Source: an uncultured Pleomorphomonas sp. (GTDB lineage: Bacteria; Pseudomonadota; Alphaproteobacteria; Rhizobiales; Pleomorphomonadaceae). Taken from it: DNA of 64,000 nucleotides. The stretch lies in contig CALMMQ010000106.1 of the NCBI GenBank assembly GCA_937868725.1, forward strand, positions 1 through 64,000, read 5' to 3'. Of the stretch, positions 1-9,410 are shown piece by piece (within the stretch, counting starts at the first letter, position 1; every line of letters starts with the position of its first letter). The position numbers were made by a program, and so were the translations under genes. The notes beneath the pieces are model-generated. The model had not been told where the DNA came from. It made no database searches and worked only from the letters and a program-made list of their open reading frames with translations.

Positions 1-55
1 GAACCTGTGACCCCTTCGGTGTGAACGAAGTGCTCTCCCGCTGAGCTACGCGCCC
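1..55 (-). tRNA. tRNA-Val (anticodon CAC), 3' end outside the window
   Basis: Read on the minus strand, the sequence starts with acceptor strand GGGCGCG, then D-arm GCTC...GAGC, an anticodon stem CTTCG/CGAAG enclosing the loop TTCACAC (anticodon CAC), and the first part of the T-arm ending in GGTTC. The rest of the T-arm, acceptor 3' strand and CCA lie before position 1. Confidence 0.9.
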
Positions 56-162
56 GGACCGTCAGTGCGGTGAAGCGGGATATAAGGGGCAGCGTGGGGG
101 CAAGTCAAGCGGTTCGCGCGCGATTTCAACGGCTCGCCATCGGCCATGACGGCGCTGGTGCC

Positions 163-564
163 TCAGTCGGCCGAAAGCACGCGCCCAAGCCAGAGGTCGG
201 TGAGCGACTGGGCGACGTCGAGGTAGCCGCTCATGCTCGAAGGCTTGGTGATGTAGGCGTTGGCGGCGCTCTCGTAGGCTTCGCGCACGTCGACCCGGCT
301 TTGCGAGGACGAGAAGACGATGACCTTGGACCGGCGCAGCGCGCCGTCGACACGGATGGCGTTCAGCACCTCGAAGCCGGACGTGCCGGGCATCTTGAGG
401 TCGAGCAGCACCAGATCGGGCGCCGCCTCGCGCATGGCGGCCAGCCCCTCGTCGCCCGACTGGGCATGGCGGATGTCGACCGCCTGCCCCTTGCTGCGAA
501 AGGCTTCCCGTAGGAACATGACATCGGTTTCATCGTCATCGATGACCAGAAGGCTCCTCGCCAT
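163..564 (-). CDS. Single-domain response regulator (Rcp1/CheY-like)
   Basis: This 133-residue protein is a receiver domain and nothing else. It has the acidic cluster DDD at residues 9-11, the phospho-acceptor Asp55 in LLDLKMPG, a Ser in VIVFSSS near residue 85 and the conserved Lys107 in ITKPSS. It lies 33 bp downstream of the PAS histidine kinase on the same strand, so it is probably the partner that the kinase phosphorylates. With no output domain it must act by protein-protein contact, like the small receivers paired with phytochrome-type and PAS kinases. The pairing is inferred from adjacency; the target is unknown. Confidence 0.93.
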   Translation of the reverse strand: MARSLLVIDDDETDVMFLREAFRSKGQAVDIRHAQSGDEGLAAMREAAPDLVLLDLKMPGTSGFEVLNAIRVDGALRRSKVIVFSSSQSRVDVREAYESAANAYITKPSSMSGYLDVAQSLTDLWLGRVLSAD

Positions 565-597
565 GGCATCCCCCCACGGACGCGCGCCGCAGCGCGT

Positions 598-2463
598 TCA
601 GTCTGCCGGCAGCGTCAAGCAGAACCGGGTTCCGCTTTCATAACCGACGTCCAGCCAGATTTCACCCTTGTGACTCTCGACGATCTGGCGGCAGATTGCC
701 AGTCCTATTCCCATGCCCGAGTACTGGATTTCGTCGCGGTGCAGACGGCTGAAGACGTCGAAAATGCGATCGGCGAAGCGTGGATCGATGCCGATGCCGT
801 TATCGCTCACCGACAGTTCACAGCGGCCGGCCGCCGCCTCGGCGGCGACGATCAGGCGCGGCGGCTCGATCGAACGGTATTTCAGGGCGTTGGCGACGAG
901 GTTCTGGAACAGCCGCGTCAGGAGGTCGCGATCGCCGCGCACCGTCGGCAGCGCTTCGATGGTGACGGTGGCGCCGGCGGCGGCGACGTCGGCCTCCACG
1001 AGGCGCAGCACGTCGGCCAGCACCAGGTTGAGATCGACGCTATCGCGGCGAATTTCGGCGTAGGCGACCGTGGTGTAGTCGAGCAGGCCGGCGATCATCC
1101 GCTGCATGCGATCGACGTTGGAACGGATGCGATCGGACAGGAAGACGGTGTCGCGGTCGCTGTCGGCCAGCTTGGCGGCCAGCATCTCGGCGAACAGGCC
1201 GATGTGGCGCAGCGGCGCCTGCAGATCGTGCGAGACAATGGCCGAGAAGCGTTTCAGCGCCGCGTTGGATTTGCAAAGCGACAGCTCGCGCTCCTTGGCG
1301 GCGGTGATGTTGATGCAGGTGATCGACAGGCCGCCGAGCGGCGAACGGTTGGCGCGCACCAGCAGCCAGTCGGAGGTGCCGCCGCCGGGACCGATTTCGG
1401 CGGTGAAGGCGCCGCTGTCGCTGGTGGCGGCGGCGAGAAGCCGCTCGAACGGTTCGGGCAGGGCGATCTCCGGCATCAGCGCCGTGACGCGGGCGCCGAT
1501 CAGCGGCCCCTTGTAGAGCGAGAACTGCCGGCGCATGGCGTGGTTGGCGGTAACGACGGCGAAATCGACGATGCGGCCATTCTCGCGCACCGCCTCGAGC
1601 GAGGCGACGCCGTCGGACACCGAGTTGAGAATGATCTGGTGGATTTCCTGGGTGGCCGCTAGTTCGTTGGCGTGACGCTTCTTTTCGCTGATGTCGTTGA
1701 CGAAGGCGAGGAACACCGATCGCGCCGATGTTTCCAACAGCTCGTAATGAATATCGACGGGGTAGGTCGAGCCGTCCTTGCAGCGGTGGGTGGCCTCGAA
1801 GGCAATGAACGGGCTTTCCCGCCGGCGTAGCGGGGCGACACGCGCCTCGAAGGTGGCACGGGAGCTGCCCGGACAGATGTCGAGCGGCGTCATGGCCGAC
1901 AGTTCGGCCATGGTGTAGCCGAGCCGGCGGCGGGCGCCGCCGTTGACCTGGATGAAACGCAAGGTCTCGGCGTCGATCAGGTAGATGCCGGAAACGCAGT
2001 TCTCGATGATGGTGCCGAAGCGGCCGATCTGCTCGATCTGCATCAGCCGCGTGGCGTCGACGTGGCAGCCGAGCATGCGGATCGGCTTGCCGTCGACGTC
2101 GCGGATGAGATAGCCGCGGCAGTGTACCCAGATGGTGCGGCCGTCCTTGTGGCGGAAGCGGACGACGTGCTCGTAACTGTGGTCGGGATCGGCAACAGCC
2201 TTGCGGAAGTTCTCGTCGGCGAGTTCGACGTCCTCGGGGAACATGCTGGTGCGCCACCATTCCCCGACATTGGCGATCTCATGGTCCTCGTAACCGAACA
2301 ACGCCTTGTAGCTGGGGCTCAGCCATTCGACGGACGGCTGTTCGAGGTCGGTGTACCAGACGCCATCGAGCACGTGGTTGAACAGGAAATCGAGGGCCTG
2401 GTCGTCGCGCTTCAGGAAGTCGTAGAGCTCGTCACGGAGGTAGGTGGTGTCAATGTCGGGCAT
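598..2463 (-). CDS. PAS-domain sensor histidine kinase
   Basis: This 621-residue protein has no obvious transmembrane segment, so it is probably cytoplasmic. Three PAS-like regions can be read at about 25-140, 145-265 and 275-390; the first two end in PAC-like strands. The dimerisation/phosphoacceptor region contains His412 in SHDLQAPLRHI, a signature shared with the phytochrome-type HisKA subgroup. The ATPase domain shows an N box (NLVANALKYR), G1 (DNGIGID), F box (IFDVFSRLH) and G2 (GMGIGLAI). All catalytic motifs are intact. The single-domain receiver follows directly downstream, consistent with a two-gene signalling operon. The PAS ligand or cofactor cannot be read from sequence. Confidence 0.95.
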   Translation of the reverse strand: MPDIDTTYLRDELYDFLKRDDQALDFLFNHVLDGVWYTDLEQPSVEWLSPSYKALFGYEDHEIANVGEWWRTSMFPEDVELADENFRKAVADPDHSYEHVVRFRHKDGRTIWVHCRGYLIRDVDGKPIRMLGCHVDATRLMQIEQIGRFGTIIENCVSGIYLIDAETLRFIQVNGGARRRLGYTMAELSAMTPLDICPGSSRATFEARVAPLRRRESPFIAFEATHRCKDGSTYPVDIHYELLETSARSVFLAFVNDISEKKRHANELAATQEIHQIILNSVSDGVASLEAVRENGRIVDFAVVTANHAMRRQFSLYKGPLIGARVTALMPEIALPEPFERLLAAATSDSGAFTAEIGPGGGTSDWLLVRANRSPLGGLSITCINITAAKERELSLCKSNAALKRFSAIVSHDLQAPLRHIGLFAEMLAAKLADSDRDTVFLSDRIRSNVDRMQRMIAGLLDYTTVAYAEIRRDSVDLNLVLADVLRLVEADVAAAGATVTIEALPTVRGDRDLLTRLFQNLVANALKYRSIEPPRLIVAAEAAAGRCELSVSDNGIGIDPRFADRIFDVFSRLHRDEIQYSGMGIGLAICRQIVESHKGEIWLDVGYESGTRFCLTLPAD

Positions 2464-2535
2464 GGTTCACCGGAAATGTCGGACCGCCAGCGTCTTGCCC
2501 CGCGCCGAGGCCGTTGGCAAGGCGGCTGTCCGCCG

Positions 2536-3234
2536 TCATGATCGTTCCGCCAGACAGGCGCGGAAGGCGGGGCTGACCCTGACGAGGGCGGTTTCGAGAT
2601 CGTCGTAGCTGTCGATGACGGCGTCGGGGGAGAAGGTTTCCACCGGTTCGGGCGAATAGCCGAAGCTGACGGCCACCACCGGCACGCCGGCACCCTTGGC
2701 GGCGGCGATGTCGGCGTCGCTGTCGCCGATCATCACCGAAGAGCGGGGCAGCGCGCCGGCCGCCTCGATGGTGCCGAGGATGTGGCCGGGATCGGGCTTG
2801 CGCACCTTGAGGCTGTCGCCGCCGATCACCGCGGCGAAATGACGGTCGAGGCCGAGGGCGGCCAGCAGCGGCACGGCGAGATGGGCGCGCTTGTTGGTAC
2901 AGACGGCGAGACGGACGCCGCGCCGGGCCAGCCGGTCCATGGCGGCAAGGGCGCCGGGGAAGGGCCGGGTGTCGATGGCATAGCCGCTGCCGTAGAGCTC
3001 AAGGAAGCGCAGCACCAGCGGTTCGGTCGCCTCGGGCGCCAGCGGTCGCCCGGCGCGGCGGAAGCCTTCGAGGATCAGTGCCTTGGCCCCGTGACCGAAG
3101 TTGAATTCGACCGCCGCCCGGTCGACCGGGGCCAGCCCCTGTTCCACCAGCACGGTGTTGAGGGCGCGCAGGAGATCGGGGGCCGTGTCGAGCAGCGTGC
3201 CGTCGAGGTCGAAAATGACGAGTGGGGCGGGCAT
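2536..3234 (-). CDS. gph: Phosphoglycolate phosphatase (HAD family)
   Basis: A HAD hydrolase of 232 residues. Motif I is FDLDGTLLDT near the N-terminus, motif II is in VCTNKR, the motif III Lys lies in KVRKPDPG, and motif IV is MIGDSDADI. These fit the Gph/PGP subgroup, which removes phosphate from 2-phosphoglycolate. The open frame continues upstream by more than 200 codons, but that extension is low-complexity GC-rich translation. The ATG at 3234 puts the DxDGT motif a few residues from the N-terminus, as is usual for the family. Substrate assignment rests on family resemblance; other small phosphate esters are possible. Confidence 0.88.
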   Translation of the reverse strand: MPAPLVIFDLDGTLLDTAPDLLRALNTVLVEQGLAPVDRAAVEFNFGHGAKALILEGFRRAGRPLAPEATEPLVLRFLELYGSGYAIDTRPFPGALAAMDRLARRGVRLAVCTNKRAHLAVPLLAALGLDRHFAAVIGGDSLKVRKPDPGHILGTIEAAGALPRSSVMIGDSDADIAAAKGAGVPVVAVSFGYSPEPVETFSPDAVIDSYDDLETALVRVSPAFRACLAERS

Positions 3235-3631
3235 GATGATCCGAAGACTGGGACAGAATGGCAGGCGGGCCGTCGTGGCCGGACATGGCAAGCGCCGCCG
3301 GCTTGCGGCCGGCAACCGACGTCCTGACGCGATAGCACAGACGCGGCCAAGTTTCTCCCCGACTTCGACCTTGGAGGGGCGTCCTGCACAACAGGCTTGC
3401 GGTCGTCGGCCGTTTCCGGCAAAGCAGGGCGGGAAATGGTCGCGATGGCCGGACAAGGGCCGGCTGGCGTGCATCATTTTGCCAGAATTGTGATTCAAAG
3501 GCTCTGCTGACTTCGCCGTCGGAGATTCTTCCGCCGCCGAGGGCCGATTGCATATCGGTCCGTTGGCGCGGGAGCTTCGGGCTTCGTCTCGGATCCGTTC
3601 GGCTTGCAACTTATCCCTTTGGAGACAATCG
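3235..3631. other. Intergenic region, no gene supported
   Basis: This stretch separates the divergent gph and DUF2059 genes. It is GC-rich at the gph side and somewhat more AT-rich from about 3475. Open frames run through it on both strands, but none has protein-like composition or a start with a ribosome site. A GGAG at 3621-3624 serves the downstream gene. Promoters for both neighbours presumably lie here. Confidence 0.5.
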
Positions 3632-4138
3632 ATGAATCGGACCCTGTCCATCCTTCGCCGTCCGCTTGCGGCAGCACTTGTCGTTGTAGCGCTGGCTACT
3701 CCGGTCCTGGCGGAAGAGTACACGGAGTCCCATCTGGCGGCGGCGCGCGAAACCATCGCGGCGGCGCATGCCAGCGAGCAGTTCAACCAGATCCTGATCG
3801 TTCTGGCCGACCAGACCAAGGCGCTGTTCCTGCGCTCCGACCCGAGCGCGGTCAAGGACGTGACGGAAGTGGTCAACGCCGTGGCGCTCGATCTCGCCAA
3901 GCGCCGTCCCGAGCTTGATCGCGAGCTGGAAAAGGTCTGGGCCGCCCGCTTCTCCGAAGACGAACTCAAGCAGATCGCTGCTTTCTATCGCTCGCCGGTC
4001 GGCCAGAAGTTCGGGCAGAACATGGCGCTGATCATTCAGGACTCGATGCGCTCGGCCAACATCTGGCGCGACGCGCTGTCGACGGAAATCCTGACCAAGA
4101 GCCGCGACGAACTGAACAAGCGCGGTCACAAGTACTGA
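3632..4138 (+). CDS. DUF2059-type secreted protein
   Basis: A 168-residue protein with an N-terminal Sec signal: basic MNRTLSILRR, then a hydrophobic stretch ending VLA-EE at about residue 26. The mature part is helical and contains the DUF2059 core (FSEDELKQIAAFYRSPVGQKF), a family of exported proteins of unknown function common in Alphaproteobacteria. The start at 3632 is preceded by GGAG (3621-3624) and places the signal peptide at the N-terminus; an upstream in-frame ATG at 3548 would bury it. Expected location is periplasmic. It may be co-transcribed with glutathione reductase 120 bp downstream. Confidence 0.85.
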   Translation: MNRTLSILRRPLAAALVVVALATPVLAEEYTESHLAAARETIAAAHASEQFNQILIVLADQTKALFLRSDPSAVKDVTEVVNAVALDLAKRRPELDRELEKVWAARFSEDELKQIAAFYRSPVGQKFGQNMALIIQDSMRSANIWRDALSTEILTKSRDELNKRGHKY

Positions 4139-4261
4139 TCAGGCGGTTGCCAAATCCAGCGTGGCCGACGATATCTCTGGGCGGCGGGCGTCATCCGGCG
4201 TTCGCTCGACCCGAGACCGGCCCGGCCGGATCGGGCCGTGGCTCTCGAGCGGCGGTGGCAG

Positions 4262-5629
4262 ATGGCATCCTTCGACCATGATCTCTTCGTTGTCGGCGCG
4301 GGCTCCGGTGGGGTTCGCGCCGCGCGCATTTCTGCCGGCTACGGCGCCCGCGTCGCCGTCGCCGAGTCGTTCCGGGTCGGCGGCACCTGCGTCATCCGCG
4401 GCTGCGTGCCCAAGAAGCTGCTGGTCTACGCCTCGCGCTTCGCCGGCGAGTTCGCCGATGCCGCCGGCTTCGGCTGGACCGTCGGGGAAACCCGCTTCGA
4501 CTGGTCGAAGCTGAGAGCCGCCAAGGACGCCGAGATCGGTCGGCTGGAAGCGGCCTATGGCGGCAACCTCGACCGGGCCGGCGTCGCCATCGTGCGCGAG
4601 CGGGCCGAACTCGTCGACGCCCATCGTGTCCGCCTCGTCGACAGCGGTCGCATCGTTACCGCCGAGCGCATCCTGATCGCCACCGGTGCCCGGCCATACC
4701 TGCCGGCGCTGCCGGGCATCGAACACGCGCTCACCTCCAACGAGATCTTCGACCTGCCGAGCCTGCCGGCGCGGGTGGCCGTGGTGGGTGGCGGCTACAT
4801 CGCCGTCGAGTTCGCCTCGCTGTTGGCTGGGCTCGGCGTTGCCGTCGCTCTCGTCTATCGCGGCGAGCAGATCCTGCGCGGCTTCGATCGCGACCTGCGC
4901 GACAAGCTGGCGCTGGCCCTCGGCAAGCGTGGCGTCACCATCCGTACCGGTGCCGCGGTGGCGGCCATCGACAAGACGGCGGCCGGGCTGGCGCTGCGCC
5001 TGGCGGGCGGCGACGTCCTTGCCGCCGACGTGGTGCTCTACGCCACCGGCCGAGTGCCGAACACCGGTGGGCTCGGCCTCGAAGCGGCCGGCGTCGCCCT
5101 CGACGACAAGGGCGCCATCCGCGTCAATGCCGCTTCGGAAACCAACGTGCCGTCGATCTATGCCGTTGGCGACGTCACCGACCGGGCGCAGCTGACGCCG
5201 GTGGCCATCCGCGAGGGACACGCCTTCGCCGACAGCGTGTTCGGCGGTCGCGACAGCATTGCCGATCACAGCCTGATTCCGACGGCCGTGTTCACCACGC
5301 CCGAGCTCGGCACCATTGGTCTCACCGAGGAGCAGGCGGTGGCGCGCTTTGCCGCCGTCGACGTCTACAAGACCGAGTTCCGGCCGATGCGCAACATCCT
5401 GGCCGGGCGCGACGAGCGCACGTTCATGAAGATCGTCGTCGATGCCGCCTCTGATCGGGTGCTCGGCGTGCATCTGCTCGGCGAGGGGGCAGGCGAGATG
5501 ATCCAGCTCGTCGGCATCGCGCTCACCATGGGGGCGACGAAGCGCGATTTCGATCGCACCATGGCGGTGCATCCGACGGCGGCCGAAGAGCTGGTGACCC
5601 TCAGGACGCCGTCGGTGCGCCACCGTTGA
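4262..5629 (+). CDS. gor: Glutathione-disulfide reductase
   Basis: A 455-residue FAD/NAD(P)-dependent disulfide oxidoreductase of normal family length. The FAD-binding GAGSGG is at residues 12-17, the redox-active pair is Cys43/Cys48 in GGTCVIRGCVPKK, the second nucleotide-binding fold has VVGGGYIAVEFAS followed by Arg-containing segments typical of NADPH use, and the C-terminal catalytic His lies in HPTAAEE. GTCVIRGCVPKK is the spacing seen in glutathione reductases. It reduces GSSG with NADPH in the cytoplasm. The ATG at 4262 is preferred over 4238 because it puts the FAD motif at the usual distance from the N-terminus. Confidence 0.95.
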   Translation: MASFDHDLFVVGAGSGGVRAARISAGYGARVAVAESFRVGGTCVIRGCVPKKLLVYASRFAGEFADAAGFGWTVGETRFDWSKLRAAKDAEIGRLEAAYGGNLDRAGVAIVRERAELVDAHRVRLVDSGRIVTAERILIATGARPYLPALPGIEHALTSNEIFDLPSLPARVAVVGGGYIAVEFASLLAGLGVAVALVYRGEQILRGFDRDLRDKLALALGKRGVTIRTGAAVAAIDKTAAGLALRLAGGDVLAADVVLYATGRVPNTGGLGLEAAGVALDDKGAIRVNAASETNVPSIYAVGDVTDRAQLTPVAIREGHAFADSVFGGRDSIADHSLIPTAVFTTPELGTIGLTEEQAVARFAAVDVYKTEFRPMRNILAGRDERTFMKIVVDAASDRVLGVHLLGEGAGEMIQLVGIALTMGATKRDFDRTMAVHPTAAEELVTLRTPSVRHR

Positions 5630-5641
5630 GCCCGGCAGCGG

Positions 5642-6697
5642 TCAGGCGTCGTGCTGGTCGAGCAGCACGTGGTCGACCGGGCCCATGCGGTCCATGGCCG
5701 TCCAGCGCTGGTGCCAGTAGGGGTAGGGCAGCGGTAGCCGGCTGACGGCGTCGAGGCGGGCGCGCTCCTCGGCGCTGAGCCGCAGTTCAGCGGCCTTGAG
5801 GTTGTCGGTGATCTGCGCTTCGTTGCGACCACCGATGACCAGCGAGGTGACGCCGGGACGGCCGAGCGTCCAGGCGAGCGCCACTTGGGCGCCGGAGACG
5901 CCACGGGCGGCGGCGATGTCGACGATGACGTCGATGATGTTCCACAGCCGGTCCTCGTCGCGGATGGGCGGCTCGGGCCAGCCGGCCAGCTGGCGCGTGC
6001 CTTCCGGCGTCGCGACATTGCGCCGATGCTTGCCCGACAGCAGACCGCCGGCCAGCGGGCTCCAGACAAGAATGCCGAGGCCCTGGTCGAGGGAGATGGG
6101 CACCAGCTCGAACTCGGCTTCGCGGGCTTCCAGCGTGTAGTGGATCTGCTGGGAGACGAAGCGTTCGCTGGCGGCGGCGCCGGCAGCGGCCAAGGCCTTC
6201 ATGATGTGCCAGCCGGAGAAGTTCGAGCAGCCGATGTAGCGTACCTTGCCTTGGTGGACCAACTGGTCGAGGGCGTTCATGGTCTCTTCGATGGGGGTCA
6301 GACCGTCCCACTGATGGACCTGGTAGAGGTCGATGACGTCGACCCGGAGACGCTTGAGGCTGGCCTCGCAGGCGGCGACGATGTGATGGCGGCTGAGGCC
6401 GGCATCGTTGGGGCCGTTGCCCATGGGGAAGCGCACCTTGGTGGCGATGAGCAGACCGGCGCGCCGCCCGCCGGCCAGCAGTTCGCCCAGCATCTCCTCG
6501 GAAAGACCGCCGGAATAGGCGTTGGCGGTATCGATGAGATTGACGCCGGCTTCCATCGCGATGTCGATCAGGCGGGCGGCATCGCGCAGATCGACGTTGC
6601 CGACCTTGGCGAACGCGCCCTTGCCGCCGAAGGTCATGGTACCAAGCGCCATCGTTGAGACGCGGAGACCCGAGCGGCCGAGCTGGCGATATTCCAT
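5642..6697 (-). CDS. Aldo/keto reductase
   Basis: A 351-residue protein of the aldo/keto reductase superfamily, close in style to the YajO/Tas-like group. It begins MEYRQLGRSGLRVS, has the catalytic Tyr region in LIDTANAYSGGLSE, the Lys in LIATKV, the His in LYQVHQWDG, and a C-terminal NADPH-binding segment around VIGGRNEAQI. A strong ribosome site (GGGAGGAAATGCAATG, read on the minus strand) fixes the start. It converges with gor, only 12 bp separating the two stops. The substrate is unknown; the family reduces aldehydes and ketones with NADPH. Confidence 0.93.
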   Translation of the reverse strand: MEYRQLGRSGLRVSTMALGTMTFGGKGAFAKVGNVDLRDAARLIDIAMEAGVNLIDTANAYSGGLSEEMLGELLAGGRRAGLLIATKVRFPMGNGPNDAGLSRHHIVAACEASLKRLRVDVIDLYQVHQWDGLTPIEETMNALDQLVHQGKVRYIGCSNFSGWHIMKALAAAGAAASERFVSQQIHYTLEAREAEFELVPISLDQGLGILVWSPLAGGLLSGKHRRNVATPEGTRQLAGWPEPPIRDEDRLWNIIDVIVDIAAARGVSGAQVALAWTLGRPGVTSLVIGGRNEAQITDNLKAAELRLSAEERARLDAVSRLPLPYPYWHQRWTAMDRMGPVDHVLLDQHDA

Positions 6698-6868
6698 TGC
6701 ATTTCCTCCCTTGATCTGGTCATCGAACTTAGTGCCGATCGATGGCGCTGTGAATGGCCGCCGGCTTCGGGGCGATCAATTGCACGTGGGTGGGCGCGGG
6801 GCGGCAAACCCTCTTGGCGGCAGCGCTGGTCCGTGCCAAAACGCCTGCCACAGTGTTGGGGAAGATCA

Positions 6869-7753
6869 ATGGCAGTTCAAAGCATGACGGGCTTTGCCCG
6901 CTTCGACGGGGCGGCGGCCGGTTGCCAGTTTGCCTGGGAGTTGCGTTCGGTCAACGGGCGCGGCCTCGACCTGCGTCTGCGCCTGCCGTCCGGCTTCGAC
7001 GCCGTCGAGGCGATCGTGCGCAAGCGGGGCGCCGAGGCGCTGTCGCGCGGCAACGTGTCGATCAATCTCACGGTGACGCGCGTCGGCATGGCCGAGACGT
7101 TCCGCATCAATGAAGAGCTGCTGGCGACGCTGATCGCGCTCGCCCAACGCCACAGCGGCACGCCCGGCATCGCCGACGCCTCGCTCGACGGGCTGCTCAA
7201 CGTGCGCGGCGTCGTCGACGTCGTCGAGCACGTGCCGGACGACGACGAGCGCAAGGCGTTTGAGGGCGAACTCGCCGCCGCGTTCGAGCAGGCGCTTGCC
7301 GCCTTCGTGGCGGCGCGGCGCTCGGAAGGCGAGGCGCTGGAGCGCATTCTTTCCAGCCAGATCGACGAGATCGAGCGGCTGGTCGGTGAGGCGGAGCGGC
7401 TGCCGGCCCGGTCGGCCGAGGCGATCAAGGCCAAGTTGCTCGATCAGCTCGAAGTGCTGTTCGGCCGCGACGACATCGACCCGGCGCGCTTGCATATGGA
7501 GGCGGCGCTGATCGCCACCAAGGCGGACGTGCGCGAGGAACTCGACCGGCTGAAGGCCCACGTGGCGCAGGCGCGCGAACTGCTCGCCGGCAAGGTCGCC
7601 GTCGGTCGCCGGCTCGACTTCCTGGCCCAGGAATTCAACCGCGAATCCAATACCCTCTGTTCCAAGTCCAATGATACCGCCCTGACGCGGATCGGCCTCG
7701 CCCTCAAGGCGGTGGTCGACCAGTTCAAGGAGCAGGTCCAGAACGTCGAGTGA
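6869..7753 (+). CDS. yicC: YicC family endoribonuclease-like protein
   Basis: A 294-residue protein with the YicC N-terminal signature [10 protein letters not shown] and the C-terminal DUF1732 region ([22 protein letters not shown]) characteristic of the family. E. coli YicC has been linked to RNA turnover; the exact role here is inferred. It lies 4 bp upstream of gmk, an arrangement common in Alphaproteobacteria. The ATG at 6869 matches the conserved family N-terminus; the upstream in-frame ATG at 6833 does not. Confidence 0.93.
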   Translation: MAVQSMTGFARFDGAAAGCQFAWELRSVNGRGLDLRLRLPSGFDAVEAIVRKRGAEALSRGNVSINLTVTRVGMAETFRINEELLATLIALAQRHSGTPGIADASLDGLLNVRGVVDVVEHVPDDDERKAFEGELAAAFEQALAAFVAARRSEGEALERILSSQIDEIERLVGEAERLPARSAEAIKAKLLDQLEVLFGRDDIDPARLHMEAALIATKADVREELDRLKAHVAQARELLAGKVAVGRRLDFLAQEFNRESNTLCSKSNDTALTRIGLALKAVVDQFKEQVQNVE

Positions 7754-7757
7754 TGCG

Positions 7758-8408
7758 ATGATGGCCCAAGAACCCAAGCACGTCCGATTTGCCCGTCGGG
7801 GCCTGATGTTCGTCATTTCCTCGCCGTCGGGGGCGGGGAAGGGCACGCTGTCGCGCAACATCCTCGAGAAGGACCGCGACATGACGCTGTCGGTGTCGGT
7901 GACGACGCGCGAGCGGCGGCCGAGCGAGATCGCCGGCGTCCACTATCACTTCATTTCGCAGCAGCGCTTTCTGTCGATGCGCGACGGCGGCGAACTGCTG
8001 GAGTGGGCGGAAGTGCATGGCAACTTTTACGGCACGCCCCGGGCGCCGGTGGAAGAGGCGCTGGCCGAGGGCCGCGATGTGCTGTTCGACATCGACTGGC
8101 AGGGGGCTGCCCAGCTGCGTGACAAGATGGCGGCCGATGTCGTCTCGGTCTTCATCCTGCCGCCGTCGATGGCGGAACTCAGGGCACGGCTCAACCGCCG
8201 GGCCGAGGACGCGGCCGAGGTGATCGAGAAGCGGCTCAGGAACGCCAAGACCGAAATCGAGCAATGGTCCAATTTCGACTACGTCGTGGTCAACGACGAC
8301 CTCGATGCCGCCTTCTCTGACCTGACGGCCATCCTGCGTGCCGAGCGGAGCCGGCGGTCGCGGGCGGCCGAGGGTATCGGCGCCTTCGTGACGACGCTGA
8401 TCGGCTGA
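7758..8408 (+). CDS. gmk: Guanylate kinase
   Basis: A 216-residue P-loop kinase. The Walker A motif is [10 protein letters not shown] around residues 21-30, followed by the GMP-binding segment [21 protein letters not shown] and the DIDWQGA strand. It phosphorylates GMP to GDP with ATP. It sits in an apparent operon immediately downstream of yicC. All motifs of a functional enzyme are present. Confidence 0.97.
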   Translation: MMAQEPKHVRFARRGLMFVISSPSGAGKGTLSRNILEKDRDMTLSVSVTTRERRPSEIAGVHYHFISQQRFLSMRDGGELLEWAEVHGNFYGTPRAPVEEALAEGRDVLFDIDWQGAAQLRDKMAADVVSVFILPPSMAELRARLNRRAEDAAEVIEKRLRNAKTEIEQWSNFDYVVVNDDLDAAFSDLTAILRAERSRRSRAAEGIGAFVTTLIG

Positions 8409-8804
8409 TCGGGCTCGTTCTTCCACACGATCCGTTCACGAACTTCGTGATCGACGGGATCGACGTGTGTTCCATTCTGAAACGGTCAGTTAAGTAATCC
8501 AACTGAATATTTCCCGCCGAGCGGGTCGGATTTGGGCGGCTGCGCGTTGGCGTTGGTCTCCGGGGGCTGGGAAAGAACCGCTAAATCCGTGTCATTTTTC
8601 AGTAATCGAAGACTAGTATGGTAGAGAAGTGCAGAAAAAATATAAATCGTATAAATTTATCTTATACGCATAAATCCATATAAGCTCAGGCGATTAAGTA
8701 AAACTTGCCGCATTTGGTGACACACGAAAGTGTAACTTGATCGTGACCGTGATTCGGTCCATTCTGATCTTGTTCCCCAAATCTCCAGACAGCGAGGTCG
8801 AGCC
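8409..8804. other. AT-rich intergenic region with palindrome
   Basis: About 400 bp without a supported gene between gmk and the orphan gene at 8805. From roughly 8580 to 8700 base composition turns strongly AT-rich, in contrast to surrounding DNA. The AT-rich part contains a 21-bp inverted repeat at 8648-8668 (CGTATAA, 7-bp spacer, TTATACG). This is the likely promoter/operator region for the downstream gene. Minus-strand open frames that enter it look like shadows. Confidence 0.5.
8648..8668. promoter_or_regulatory. Candidate operator: CGTATAA inverted repeat
   Basis: The two 7-bp arms CGTATAA and TTATACG are perfectly complementary and separated by 7 bp, inside an AT-rich island. A centre-to-centre distance of 14 bp fits binding by a dimeric regulator, but no regulator is known. 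Confidence 0.4.
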
Positions 8805-9314
8805 ATGGGTAGTTCAAATTGGATTCCGAACCAGTCTCGCGCCACTGCTGCACCGCAGCTGCCTGCGGTCGGCCAGTCTCCCGCCATGTATGGAGAGTAT
8901 GAGTTCGAGTGCGGACCAGCGGCGCCTGACCGCTCGGGCGTCTTCGTGCTGACGCGCAGTGTCGAGGGGCGGGCCAAGCCGATCTTCGTTGGCGAGGGCG
9001 ATTCGATCATCAACGCCATCGAGAACGTTCGGGCCAAGGATGCCGCTCTCGACGTCAACGCCCAGGGTTTCGCCTGGATGCCGCTGCCGTTCGCCGGCGA
9101 ACGCAGCGCCGTGGTGCGTCGCTTCATCGAGCTGTTCGCGCCGGAGTTCAACGTCAGCAAGGCGGTGCCGGCCGTTCGGCCGCCGCAGGCGCTCATCAGC
9201 ATGCCGGCCGTCAAGCTGCCGGCGCTGCTGGAAACCGCCGATCTCGCCACGACGCTGGCGGCCCGCAAGGCGATGATGGAAAGTGAGATCGCCCAGCTGG
9301 TGGCGCGCTACTGA
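8805..9314 (+). CDS. Orphan protein with GIY-YIG-like segment
   Basis: A 169-residue protein with no confident family match. The central region reads like a degenerate GIY-YIG fold: a strand GVFVLTR, a second strand PIFVGEGDS followed by a helix, and later an E-containing helix ending FIELFAPEFN, comparable to the YxPxxN end of GIY-YIG domains. The usual catalytic Tyr residues and the Arg are not evident, so nuclease activity is doubtful. The last 45 residues are Pro/Leu- and then Ala-rich. It follows an AT-rich promoter-like region and is followed by a strong hairpin terminator, so it looks like a monocistronic gene. Confidence 0.65.
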   Translation: MGSSNWIPNQSRATAAPQLPAVGQSPAMYGEYEFECGPAAPDRSGVFVLTRSVEGRAKPIFVGEGDSIINAIENVRAKDAALDVNAQGFAWMPLPFAGERSAVVRRFIELFAPEFNVSKAVPAVRPPQALISMPAVKLPALLETADLATTLAARKAMMESEIAQLVARY

Positions 9315-9340
9315 CTGTTGTCGCCGCCTGAGCGGATATG

Positions 9341-9376
9341 AAAAACCCCGGCGCCGTGACGGTTGCCGGGGTTTGT
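9341..9376. terminator. Hairpin terminator
   Basis: A 10-bp perfect stem AAACCCCGGC/GCCGGGGTTT (9343-9352 and 9365-9374) with a 12-nt loop, 30 bp after the stop of the orphan gene. Flanking A and T runs could let it work in both directions. Confidence 0.8.
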
Positions 9377-9410
9377 CGTTTGCAGTGGCGGAAGTTGGCT
9401 GTTCAACTTA

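Noticed and set aside
2539..3969. Long minus-strand open frame (477 codons) covering gph and upstream DNA
   Set aside because: Only the last 232 codons look like a protein family. The upstream part is a GC-driven open frame that overlaps the divergent DUF2059 gene.
8657..9268. Minus-strand 203-codon ORF over the AT-rich region
   Set aside because: It is Ser/Arg-rich, overlaps the better-supported plus-strand gene, and its start has no ribosome site.
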